Positions 1 to 6,819 of a stretch of 64,000 nt of DNA are shown one piece after another (positions within the stretch are counted from its first letter, which is position 1; each line of letters opens with the position of its first letter). Origin of the DNA: Paenibacillus sp. oral taxon 786 str. D14 (GTDB taxonomy: Bacteria; Bacillota; Bacilli; Paenibacillales; Paenibacillaceae). The notes beneath the pieces were generated by a model that was not told the origin of the DNA, did not search any database, and saw only the letters and a program-made list of their open reading frames with translations. The DNA lies in the NCBI RefSeq assembly GCF_000159955.1, contig NZ_GG695973.1:301248-365247 (forward strand), in the 5' to 3' direction. The translations under genes and the position numbers were made by a program.

Positions 1-301
1 TCAACATTTGGAGAGTACAAAAATGGCTTTCCTGTAGAAATGTCATTAATGGGGAAGGGCCTTGATCGAGAAAGTCCGTAATTAGAAAGGTCCGTAAACG
101 GAAGACAACATCCTGCCGTAAATGACCGCACCACCAAAAGTGGCGCCTAAATGTAAAAGTACAGTTGATTTTAGAGAAAGCGTCGCTTTGGGACCCTTCA
201 ACTGTAAAAGTACAGTTAAAATCCGCCTAATTCTCCCTTTTCCACTAAATCACCTTAAACTAACTGCACTTTTATATTCCAAGGCCGGTAAAAACGAAAA
301 A
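1..301. other. Gene-free left end
   Basis: I see no convincing coding region here. The open frames lack ribosome binding sites and resemble nothing I recognise. The stretch holds three of the four copies of an 18-bp palindromic element (annotated separately) and two near-identical GTCCGTAA words around 76-95. It could be the flank of a gene outside the window. Confidence 0.5.
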
Positions 302-331
302 ATGCCGAAGTTGAACTGCACTTTTGCAGTT
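149..331. repeat. Cluster of AACTGYAAAAGTRCAGTT palindromes
   Basis: Four related copies lie within 185 bp. A full 18-bp copy is at 200-217 (AACTGTAAAAGTACAGTT). A copy with one altered arm is at 149-166, and a half copy in the opposite sense is at 262-277. A full copy with the other sequence variant is at 314-331 (AACTGCACTTTTGCAGTT). The arms AACTG/CAGTT pair around an AAAAGT core, so each copy can form a small hairpin. Their occurrence only in intergenic DNA suggests a dispersed repeat rather than operators. I believe such elements are common in Paenibacillus genomes, but copy number cannot be judged from this window. Confidence 0.65.
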
Positions 332-343
332 GAGCTTCGGCAT
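296..343 (-). terminator. Strong hairpin terminator (minus strand)
   Basis: ATGCCGAAG at 302 pairs with CTTCGGCAT ending at 343, and the inner arms AACTGCA/TGCAGTT come from the 314-331 palindrome. Read on the minus strand the hairpin is followed by TTTTTTCG, as in an intrinsic terminator. It would end transcripts coming from the gntR gene through the tandem array. Confidence 0.65.
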
Positions 344-395
344 GTATGAGTTGAGGCGGGGCAACTTGAATCCACCGTAGGGTATTTGCGATCCA

Positions 396-607
396 CCCAG
401 CGGGTAAGCCTTCTAGCACTTCGCCTAGGGGGGTGTCCTTATGCTACTGTAGTTCCCCCAGAGGGGGTGACACTAAACACTACTGCTTGCGTCCCCACCC
501 AGAGGGTGAGCCTAACACTACTCGCGCTCCACCTTGGAAGTGCGCCTTAAGCTACTAGGCCCCCCCTAGGAGGTAAGCCTTACGCTACTCACCCAGGGAG
601 CAAGCCC
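396..607. repeat. Degenerate tandem repeat array of about 30-38 bp units
   Basis: About seven imperfect head-to-tail units follow the stop codon of the GntR gene. Each has a pyrimidine-rich start (CCACCCAG), a GGGTAAGCCT-like middle and a CGCTACT-like end. Units begin near 396, 427, 458, 496, 532, 563 and 593. Several contain a small inverted repeat such as CACCCAGAGGGTG, so the RNA could form a row of hairpins. No reading frame is conserved across units, which argues against coding. Length and sequence drift between units indicate an old array. Confidence 0.6.
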
Positions 608-611
608 TGCG

Positions 612-1808
612 CTACTTACGCTCCCGCTCCTCCCTTGCGGGTCCGGTGGACTCCCCGGGGACGAGCACCGCGGGCAGCTTGATTTTGTTCGCTACCGGCC
701 GGTTCTCCATCAGGGCCAGCACGTTTTCCACGGCCAGCTTGCCCATATCTTCTTCACTTTGACGCATATGGGTGAAGGCGTAGCCCTCGCCGATGCGGAA
801 CTGCGGGCTGTCGAAGCAGATGATCGACACGTCCTCAGGAATGCGCAGGCCAAGCCGGGTCACCGCCGCTTTAGCCAGCAGCGCGATGTTGTACTCGATG
901 GCGAAGAAGGCCGAAATCGTAGGATGGGCCTCGAGATGGCGCATGATTTTTTGAATGTCCCGTTCAATATTGTCATCGTAAAAAGAGTTCGGCAGCGTCG
1001 ACGTCAAATCGCTGATCCACAGCTCCCGCTCTACAGCGATACCGCGGCCGGCATGCGCCTGCACAAACCCTTCGATCCGTTCCTCGACGGCCGACGTATC
1101 GATGGGCGGCGGAGATAACAGCGAAATGCGGGCGTGTCCGAGGTCAAACAAATGCTCCGTCGCCTCCTGCGCCGCCTTCACATTGTCGGTAATGATGGAT
1201 GCCGCCGCCACGCCCTTCAGCTCCCGGTCGATCAGCACCAGCGGGAAGCGTTCGATCACCAGCTTGAGGATTTCCGCGTTGAAATACTCCCCCTGTGCCG
1301 GAAATACGATCAATCCGTCGACGCCAAGCTGCAGCAGCTTGCGTATCGTCGCTTCCTCGTTCTCCTGAACCCCAAACGTCCGCTTCAGGACAAGAAAACA
1401 ATCCTGCTCCCGCGCAGCATCCTCCATCCCATAGATCAGCCGCGTTCCGTAGCTGCCGGCAAAATCCGTCAGCACAACGCCGATCAGCTTTCCGGCAGCC
1501 TCCTTGTCCGTTCTGTTCCCACTATAGATTCCGTCCAATCGGCCATTCGCCTGTTCCTCCGCGCCTGTGCCCTCGGCTTCGGGGTCCGTCACAAACGAGC
1601 CGCGTCCCGGCTTCCGAACGATAATCCCCTCGGCAGCCAGCATTTCTAAAGCTCGCTTGCTCGTAATCCGGCTAACCTGATATTCCTCGGCCAGCTCCTT
1701 CTCCGATGGAATCCGGTCTCCCGGTTTATAACTATGATCTAGGATTTTCTGCTTTACATCATCGAAAATCTTCTCGTACATCGGTTTTGACGAGGTGGTT
1801 TCACTCAT
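612..1808 (-). CDS. GntR-family transcriptional regulator with LacI-type sensor domain
   Basis: The protein has 398 residues. Residues about 10-80 form a winged-helix GntR DNA-binding domain, with the recognition region VSRITSKRALEMLAAEGI followed by the wing RKPGRGSFV. The rest (about 105-385) resembles the periplasmic-binding-protein fold of LacI/GalR regulators, as in AraR of B. subtilis. Such proteins repress sugar-use genes until a sugar or sugar phosphate binds. I chose ATG 1808, preceded by GGGAGG seven bases upstream, over an upstream in-frame start at 1832 that has no site. It lies downstream of the ROK kinase gene on the same strand, which suggests a shared sugar pathway. The effector is unknown; arabinose is a guess from the AraR-like build and the GH127 gene 11 kb away. 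Confidence 0.85.
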   Translation of the reverse strand: MSETTSSKPMYEKIFDDVKQKILDHSYKPGDRIPSEKELAEEYQVSRITSKRALEMLAAEGIIVRKPGRGSFVTDPEAEGTGAEEQANGRLDGIYSGNRTDKEAAGKLIGVVLTDFAGSYGTRLIYGMEDAAREQDCFLVLKRTFGVQENEEATIRKLLQLGVDGLIVFPAQGEYFNAEILKLVIERFPLVLIDRELKGVAAASIITDNVKAAQEATEHLFDLGHARISLLSPPPIDTSAVEERIEGFVQAHAGRGIAVERELWISDLTSTLPNSFYDDNIERDIQKIMRHLEAHPTISAFFAIEYNIALLAKAAVTRLGLRIPEDVSIICFDSPQFRIGEGYAFTHMRQSEEDMGKLAVENVLALMENRPVANKIKLPAVLVPGESTGPAREERERK

Positions 1809-1840
1809 GACGTTCCTCCCACGTTCCCTCACACAAGGAC

Positions 1841-1872
1841 ATGATATATATTATAATATATCATGATATATC
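1841..1872. promoter_or_regulatory. AT-rich inverted repeat, candidate autoregulatory operator
   Basis: The arms ATGATATAT and ATATATCAT are separated by six bases (1841-1864), and a third half-site ATGATATATC follows at 1863-1872. It sits 33 bp upstream of the gntR start, where autoregulation by a GntR/AraR-type protein would be expected. The assignment is inferred from position and symmetry only. Confidence 0.5.
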
Positions 1873-1892
1873 GCTAATGTCGAACCATGCTT

Positions 1893-1910
1893 GAAAAGGT
1901 TCGCAGAACC
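1893..1910 (-). terminator. Short hairpin between ROK kinase and gntR
   Basis: On the minus strand GGTTC-TGC-GAACC is followed by TTTTC, directly after the ROK kinase stop at 1918. The stem has only five pairs, so termination would be partial. CGAACC at 1881 can also pair with GGTTCG at 1898-1903, giving an alternative fold. Confidence 0.35.
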
Positions 1911-1917
1911 CCAAGCT

Positions 1918-2799
1918 TCAGTTGGAGCGAGCCAAGGCCTCCAACCCCAGGGCGAGGGCGCCGCAAAGCCCAGCCTGATTCCCTAATCCCGGCGGGACAA
2001 TATAATCATCAATCCCGCTTAAAATGGCTGGCGCGTTCAAATATCCGGCCAGGTTCCGCTGAACTTCCTTGCGAATCATCGGGAACAGCTGCGGTTGCTG
2101 CATCACGCCGCCGCCCATGATCACTTTTTGCGGTGAGAGCATGAGGATGGACCCGGTCACCGCCTGTGCTAAATAGTAGGCTTCGATGGCCCAGGCAGGA
2201 TGGTCCGGTGCCAGCTCTTGCCCTTTTACCTTCCAACGCGCTTCAAGACTTGGCCCCGCAGCCATGCCCTCTAGACAGTCTCCGTGATACGGGCATAGAC
2301 CGGGGAAGTCGTCCTCCGGATGCCGCCGCGGCAGAACATGTCCGCCTTCCGGATGAATCAATCCATGGACAAGCTTACCTTCGGCCAAGACCCCGACACC
2401 GATCCCGGTCCCCACCGTATAATACACGCAGCTGTCCAGCCCCTGAGCGGCACCCCACTTTGCCTCGCCCAAGGCGGCGGCGTTCACGTCTGTATCCCAG
2501 CCATAGGGAACATCAAAAGCCGATTTTAATTTGCCAAGCACATCATATCCGTTCCATCCCGGCTTCGGCGTTGTCGTGACATGCCCGTAAGTGGCGCTGT
2601 GTGGATTCAAATCCAGCGGACCAAACGAGCCGACGCCAATCGCTTCAACATGTTTATCGCGAAAATAAGCAATCACCCGTTCTAACGTTGGCTCCGGCAG
2701 CTCGGTTGGGAAGCTGACCTCGTCCTCGATGGCTCCGTGCTCATTTCCGACACCGCAAACAAACTTCGTTCCTCCGGCCTCAATCGCTCCGATACGCAT
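1918..2799 (-). CDS. ROK-family sugar kinase (fructokinase/mannokinase-like)
   Basis: This 293-residue cytoplasmic kinase phosphorylates a hexose with ATP. It shows the N-terminal phosphate loop EAGGTKF (residues 7-13), the catalytic Asp104 in WDTDVNAAALGE, and the ROK zinc site with His154, Cys169, His172 and Cys175. Length and the CPYHGDC segment match the fructokinase branch (B. subtilis GmuE/YdhR, ScrK) rather than glucokinase. ATG 2799 has an excellent AAAGGAGGAG site; a longer frame starting at 2850 overlaps the vanX relic and lacks one. The gntR gene follows after 109 bp. Exact substrate cannot be told from sequence. Confidence 0.87.
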   Translation of the reverse strand: MRIGAIEAGGTKFVCGVGNEHGAIEDEVSFPTELPEPTLERVIAYFRDKHVEAIGVGSFGPLDLNPHSATYGHVTTTPKPGWNGYDVLGKLKSAFDVPYGWDTDVNAAALGEAKWGAAQGLDSCVYYTVGTGIGVGVLAEGKLVHGLIHPEGGHVLPRRHPEDDFPGLCPYHGDCLEGMAAGPSLEARWKVKGQELAPDHPAWAIEAYYLAQAVTGSILMLSPQKVIMGGGVMQQPQLFPMIRKEVQRNLAGYLNAPAILSGIDDYIVPPGLGNQAGLCGALALGLEALARSN

Positions 2800-2825
2800 C
2801 AAATCTCCTCCTTTGTTATGATAGG

Positions 2826-3048
2826 ATTTACCACGACGAAGTGATCCCAAACGCCGTATACGATCTCCGCTATTATACCGGCGATAATTTCATCGGGGAG
2901 CGCATCGACGGATACAACGGCCCATTTGCCATCCTAACCCTGCGCGCAGCCCGCGCTTTGAAAAAAGTCAACGACGACTTAGAAAGCCAAGGCTACCGCC
3001 TGAAAATCATCGATGCCTATCGACCGCAGAAGGCAGTGAACCATAAAC
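2826..3048 (+). pseudogene. Truncated D-Ala-D-Ala dipeptidase (VanX/DdpX family) relic
   Basis: About 74 codons in one frame read as the N-terminal part of a VanX-type dipeptidase: YHDEVIPNAVYDLRYYTGDN, then FIGERIDGYNGPFAIL, then LKIIDAYRPQKAVNH. The family is near 200 residues. The fragment stops just after the DAYRP motif, before the SxHxxGxAxD zinc-binding region, and continues as unrelated sequence. It has no plausible start or ribosome binding site, and its left edge abuts the ribosome binding site of the ROK kinase gene. It retains no zinc ligand and must be non-functional. Clean edges between two genes suggest a deletion that removed the rest. Confidence 0.72.
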
Positions 3049-3069
3049 TCTCAATGCGTCCTGCCTACC

Positions 3070-4026
3070 CTACCATTTCAACCGGTAGATCCCCTTGTTC
3101 TCCAAGCCCCGGATCAACGGCGTCCACGCTTCGGATTCCGGCGTCGTAGCCAGCGCGTCCTCTACCATCTGCAGCTTGGCGTCCAGCGCATCGATATGGT
3201 GGAGGGCGACGGCCTCCGGCGTCTGCGGCTGCACCGGGCTGCCCCATTCCCCCAAGTTGTGGTGGGACAACACCAAATGCTGCAGGGCGAGCACCTTCGG
3301 CGAATCCAGCGCGATGCCCAGGCGAATGGCCGCTTCGGTCACCCACTGCGACGCCATCGAAATATGCCCAAGCAGCTTGCCGGGCGTACTATACTCGGAC
3401 ACGATGCCGAGTTCAGCCACCATTTCTTCCGGCTTGGCAATATCGTGCAAAATGATGCCCGCCTTCAGCAGGTCCGGGTTCAAGAACGCGCGCTGCGCAC
3501 ATAGAAAATCACCGATTTCCAGCATCCGTACCATATGGTAGGCCAAGCCGCCGAAATAAGCGTGATGATGCGTTTTGGCCGCGGGATAATGGGCCAGCTT
3601 CTCCTCCACCTTACCGACGCAAAAGCGAACGATCGCCTGAATATCCGGATCGGCAATATCGTTGATGACGGCCTGGATCGTATGGATCAGCGCTTCCGAC
3701 GAAATGGGCGCAGAGCGGATAAAATCCGTGAGCCTCACGCCGTCTTCCGGCTTGGCCAACCGCATCTGCAAGATTTTCACCTGCAGCTTCTCACGGTAGG
3801 TTTGCACGATTCCCCGCACCTTCACGAGCCTCATCGGGAAAAACGTTTCCTTGTCCGTTGGCGAGGCATCCCAAAATTTGGCCGGGATTTCCCCGGTGGA
3901 ATCGCACAATACGATATCTAAATAGTCTTTGGGCGGATTCGCGTTCGTCTGCTTGATCTCTAGCTCCTTCAGCAAATAAAAGCCAATAAATTCATCCTGG
4001 TTTCGTAATTGATTAATTTGCGTCAC
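3070..4026 (-). CDS. yhaM: 3'-5' exoribonuclease YhaM (OB fold plus HD domain)
   Basis: The 318-residue protein matches YhaM of B. subtilis (314 residues), a metal-dependent 3'-to-5' exonuclease that helps degrade RNA and short oligonucleotides. The N-terminal third is an OB fold for nucleic acid binding (DIVLCDSTGEIPAKFWDASP). The C-terminal half is an HD phosphohydrolase domain with HHHAYFGGLAYH, the ILHDIAKPEE metal site and LSHH. I chose GTG 4026, which lies eight bases after GGAGG; an in-frame ATG at 4047 lies upstream of that site and is less likely. It appears monocistronic. Confidence 0.9.
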   Translation of the reverse strand: MTQINQLRNQDEFIGFYLLKELEIKQTNANPPKDYLDIVLCDSTGEIPAKFWDASPTDKETFFPMRLVKVRGIVQTYREKLQVKILQMRLAKPEDGVRLTDFIRSAPISSEALIHTIQAVINDIADPDIQAIVRFCVGKVEEKLAHYPAAKTHHHAYFGGLAYHMVRMLEIGDFLCAQRAFLNPDLLKAGIILHDIAKPEEMVAELGIVSEYSTPGKLLGHISMASQWVTEAAIRLGIALDSPKVLALQHLVLSHHNLGEWGSPVQPQTPEAVALHHIDALDAKLQMVEDALATTPESEAWTPLIRGLENKGIYRLKW

Positions 4027-4119
4027 CCATAATTCCTCCAAACCCATGATAGACCCATTATACTATGGGACAGCCAAAACCTCAGCGTCTTTTCATCCCC
4101 GCCTGCCCGCCCTTCTAAG

Positions 4120-4166
4120 AACAAGAAAAGAACGCCTCCCCGTGAATCTCACAGGGCCAGCGTCCT
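4120..4166 (-). terminator. Terminator of the FMN-module protein gene
   Basis: On the minus strand GGACGC...GGCGTTC arms, with inner pairing of CCC-TGTGAG to CACGGGG, are followed by TTCTTTTCTTG. It lies 20 bp after the stop codon at 4186. Confidence 0.65.
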
Positions 4167-4185
4167 TTTCATTTCAAATCAATGC

Positions 4186-6411
4186 TTATCTTCCGGCGTT
4201 CTCAAGCGCGTCCTTGACGGCCTCAATGACTTGTGCGGAAACCGCTTTTACGCCTTCGGTTTCGCCAAACGCTGCCGGACGATACCCGTATTTATGCAGG
4301 GAACCTTCGGCAGTTGGCGTTTCGATTTCCGCCTTGACGGCTTTCTCGTCGGCGGTTAATTGGTCTTCAGTCTTGATTTTGCCGTTCTCATCCAAATAGA
4401 AGACTTCCATTTTGAACGGAATGTTGTTTTGCACCGTCACCATCACGTAAACGGATTTGTCCTTGTTAATACCGGCGAAAATCCCGTTGATATAAGCCGT
4501 TTTGTAAGTCTCGCTGATTTCCGCTTTCTTATAAGCATTTTCGACGGCCGTTTTCAATGCGGTACTGCTGCTGGTCGCCCCAGTTACAACATCCATTTGA
4601 GCCGCTTGCTCTCTCGTTCCGGCAAACAGCAGATCGCGGGTCAGGATCGGGATCGCTCTAACGACTTCAGCGTAAGCCGAAGCGCCGCGGTCCACCATAT
4701 TCACACCGACGCGATACAGCTTCAGGCCAACGATAACGCCGTTGCGCAGCGTGACATCGGCGCGGTTCGTCCCTTTGTCGTAAGCGTCGCCGTAGGTCGT
4801 GTACGTGCCGTCTTTATAATTGCCTTGCGTTTTCGACGCGTTGTTCAGCAGGTCAGCGAACGCCGCTCTGGCGGCGAGGGACAGGTTTTCTTGACCTACG
4901 ATCGGCGTCATGTTCGCGCCTTTTTGAGTCAAGCCTTCGGTTAACTGAGCGACAACGGTTTGTTGCTCATCCGTCAGCTTGTCGGAAGCGATCAGCTTAC
5001 CGGCATCATCAAACAGGAAGACTTTTACGTTCGAAACGTGGTCTGCTTTAATGTCAGCCAAAACCAGCAATCTGGACAGGTTGTCGACACCGGCAAACGT
5101 TCCTTCAAAATACTTCGCTTTCCCCGGAACCTTCAGCGCCTTCTCGAAAGCGCGTTCTACAGCGAGGTTCCAGCTATGGCTGCTCTCGGTGGCGCCGGCA
5201 ATCGCATCAACGTCATCCTTGAAGTTCTCGATGTACGAGCCGTTCGCGAGCAGTTTGGCCGTCATCGGCGCATTTGCTTTGACCACTTCGGCATAGGCCG
5301 TGTCGCCGCGGTCAATCAGGTTGGAACCCAATCTGTACAGCTTCACATCAACCAGCTTGCCGTTGCGGATGTAGACGTCGGCTCTCTCAACCCCTTTATC
5401 GCGGGCAGAACCGTAGGCGGAGTAGAATCCATCAATATATTTCGAATCGTTGTTTACCTTGGCATTTTGCTCCGCGTCCCAATATGCGTTCACAGCGGCT
5501 TTGTACTCAGCCTCCTGGCCTTTAGAACCAACGGCGCCGGTACCTTTCGCCAACAGCTCGGCTGCGATCGCTTTCACCAATGCCGCTTGCTCGCTGGTCA
5601 TATTTGCTTCTTCGATGGCATTGCCGCTGGCGTCAAGCGGATATACTTTGACAGCTGTACGCTTCGTTGCATCGAAGGTCGCAAACACCATGTATTTGCC
5701 TTCCGGATCGACACCCATATGCTCGCCGGCAAAATAAGTGACACCCTTTGGCTTCTCTTTCAAAGCTCTTTGGAAGGCACGGTCAACGGACAGCTTCCAG
5801 CCCTCGCTGGAACGGGTCGCTCCGGACACAACGTCCACTTTGGCGGCCTGCTCCTGCGTTTTGCCAAGCAGGTCCGCTTTCATCGTTTCGTAAGCGTTCC
5901 AGAGGCCGCTATAGTTGTTGCGAACGTCTCTGTCGATCAGCTTAGGGCTTGTTCTGAGCAGCTCAATCGCGGCGATTTTTCCGTCCTTGATCGTAACTTT
6001 GGCCCCTTCGGTCCCTTTGGAATAAGCGTTGCCGTAGGCCACATATACGCCGTCAACATACGGACTTTCCGCAGGTTTGACCGCCGAAGTTTTTGCCGGA
6101 GTTGTTTTCGTTGTTGTCTTTACAGGAGCTGTTGTCGTTTTTGTAGTTGTTTTGGTCGTAGTTTTTGTGGTTGTTTTTGTAGTAGTTTTGTTCGTCGTCG
6201 ACTTGCTTGGCGTAGTTGTCTTGCTTGGTGTCGTTGTCTTGCTTGGTGTTGTGGTTTTGCTAGGTGTTGTTTCTTTGGTTGGCGTTTCCGATTCCGATGC
6301 GGCAGACACCACGTCAATGCTGGTCAGCTTGAAACCGGACGTCCCAACCGTAAGCGACAAGGACGATAACACCAACGTCGCGCTTACTGTAAGGCTAATC
6401 AGCTTTTTCAA
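4186..6411 (-). CDS. Secreted protein with three FMN-attachment (FMN_bind) modules on a Thr/Lys linker
   Basis: This is a 741-residue exported protein, probably an extracytoplasmic flavin electron carrier. After a signal peptide (about 1-38, ending VVSAA) comes a linker of some 65 residues made of TTTPSK and TTTK repeats. Three homologous modules of about 205 residues follow. Each carries the flavinylation consensus (VSGAT, IAGAT, VTGAT) whose Thr takes FMN covalently from ApbE; these Thr are near 199, 408 and 613. Each module has a second half starting YFAG/YFEG/YING that resembles the first but lacks the Thr motif. The architecture recalls the electron-shuttling PplA of Listeria. TTG 6411 has AGAGGA six bases upstream; another TTG at 6417 is possible. 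No apbE, ndh2 or other electron-transfer gene is adjacent. The C-terminus has no sortase or membrane anchor. Confidence 0.8.
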   Translation of the reverse strand: MKKLISLTVSATLVLSSLSLTVGTSGFKLTSIDVVSAASESETPTKETTPSKTTTPSKTTTPSKTTTPSKSTTNKTTTKTTTKTTTKTTTKTTTAPVKTTTKTTPAKTSAVKPAESPYVDGVYVAYGNAYSKGTEGAKVTIKDGKIAAIELLRTSPKLIDRDVRNNYSGLWNAYETMKADLLGKTQEQAAKVDVVSGATRSSEGWKLSVDRAFQRALKEKPKGVTYFAGEHMGVDPEGKYMVFATFDATKRTAVKVYPLDASGNAIEEANMTSEQAALVKAIAAELLAKGTGAVGSKGQEAEYKAAVNAYWDAEQNAKVNNDSKYIDGFYSAYGSARDKGVERADVYIRNGKLVDVKLYRLGSNLIDRGDTAYAEVVKANAPMTAKLLANGSYIENFKDDVDAIAGATESSHSWNLAVERAFEKALKVPGKAKYFEGTFAGVDNLSRLLVLADIKADHVSNVKVFLFDDAGKLIASDKLTDEQQTVVAQLTEGLTQKGANMTPIVGQENLSLAARAAFADLLNNASKTQGNYKDGTYTTYGDAYDKGTNRADVTLRNGVIVGLKLYRVGVNMVDRGASAYAEVVRAIPILTRDLLFAGTREQAAQMDVVTGATSSSTALKTAVENAYKKAEISETYKTAYINGIFAGINKDKSVYVMVTVQNNIPFKMEVFYLDENGKIKTEDQLTADEKAVKAEIETPTAEGSLHKYGYRPAAFGETEGVKAVSAQVIEAVKDALENAGR

Positions 6412-6600
6412 ATGCAATCCTCTCCCTTGTGATTTTCACCGAGTTACGTAAAGCTACATCACCTGCTCGCCGTTCATGGCATGTTCTTGTTGAATTTTCG
6501 ACTGTGCTCAGATCACGATTCCGATATAACGCTCTCCAAGCAATCGCGCCCCTCCCTCTTGCACGATGTCTATCCCTTGAACCGACCCGACTCTGAATTA

Positions 6601-6618
6601 ATGTGAAGAATTTCACAT
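6601..6618. promoter_or_regulatory. FNR/CRP- or Rex-like palindrome upstream of the FMN-module gene
   Basis: ATGTGAAGAATTTCACAT has arms ATGTGAA/TTCACAT and fits TGTGA-N6-TCACA, the recognition pattern of CRP/FNR proteins; Rex sites (TTGTGA-N6-TCACAA) differ only in the outer base. It lies about 190 bp upstream of the coding start. Additional half-sites (TGTGA at 6627, TCACA near 6693) lie nearby. An oxygen- or redox-responsive regulator would make sense for a flavin electron carrier, but binding is inferred. Confidence 0.45.
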
Positions 6619-6737
6619 AACCTGTGAAAAAAATTAGTTGGATCGGTTCCCATTAAATACTAGGTAATTTGACGCAAAAACGCTGTACGCAAAATCACAT
6701 AGCCTGAAAGATATGTCACTTTGTTATGGCTTAGCTG

Positions 6738-6774
6738 AAGAAAACAGCCGCCGGGATGGCTCCCGACGGCTGTT
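6738..6774 (-). terminator. Terminator of the decapeptide-repeat gene
   Basis: ACAGCCG-C-CGGGA pairs with TCCCG-A-CGGCTGT across a four-base loop, with one mismatch. Minus-strand transcription then meets TTTTCTTC. It lies 46 bp past the stop at 6820. Confidence 0.75.
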
Positions 6775-6819
6775 ATACAAGCGAGTATTCTAGCTGACTC
6801 TATTGTGTTTTAGAAGACG

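Larger units (their letters stand above)
6412..6819. other. Intergenic region upstream of the FMN-module gene
   Basis: This 408-bp gap contains a terminator for the downstream-facing repeat-protein gene (6738-6774) and a TGTGA-N6-TCACA palindrome at 6602-6617, annotated separately. I found no credible small gene in it. A convincing sigma-A promoter could not be fixed. Confidence 0.5.

Noticed and set aside
122-349. 75-codon open frame on the plus strand
   Set aside because: It is made largely of the interspersed palindromes and lacks a ribosome binding site.
396-607. Tandem array as a CRISPR
   Set aside because: Units are degenerate, vary in length, have no constant repeat separated by unique spacers, and no cas genes are present.
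4960-6369. 469-codon open frame opposite the FMN-module gene
   Set aside because: It is a mirror of the Thr/Lys-rich and Ala-rich coding strand, with no initiation site and no recognisable domain.
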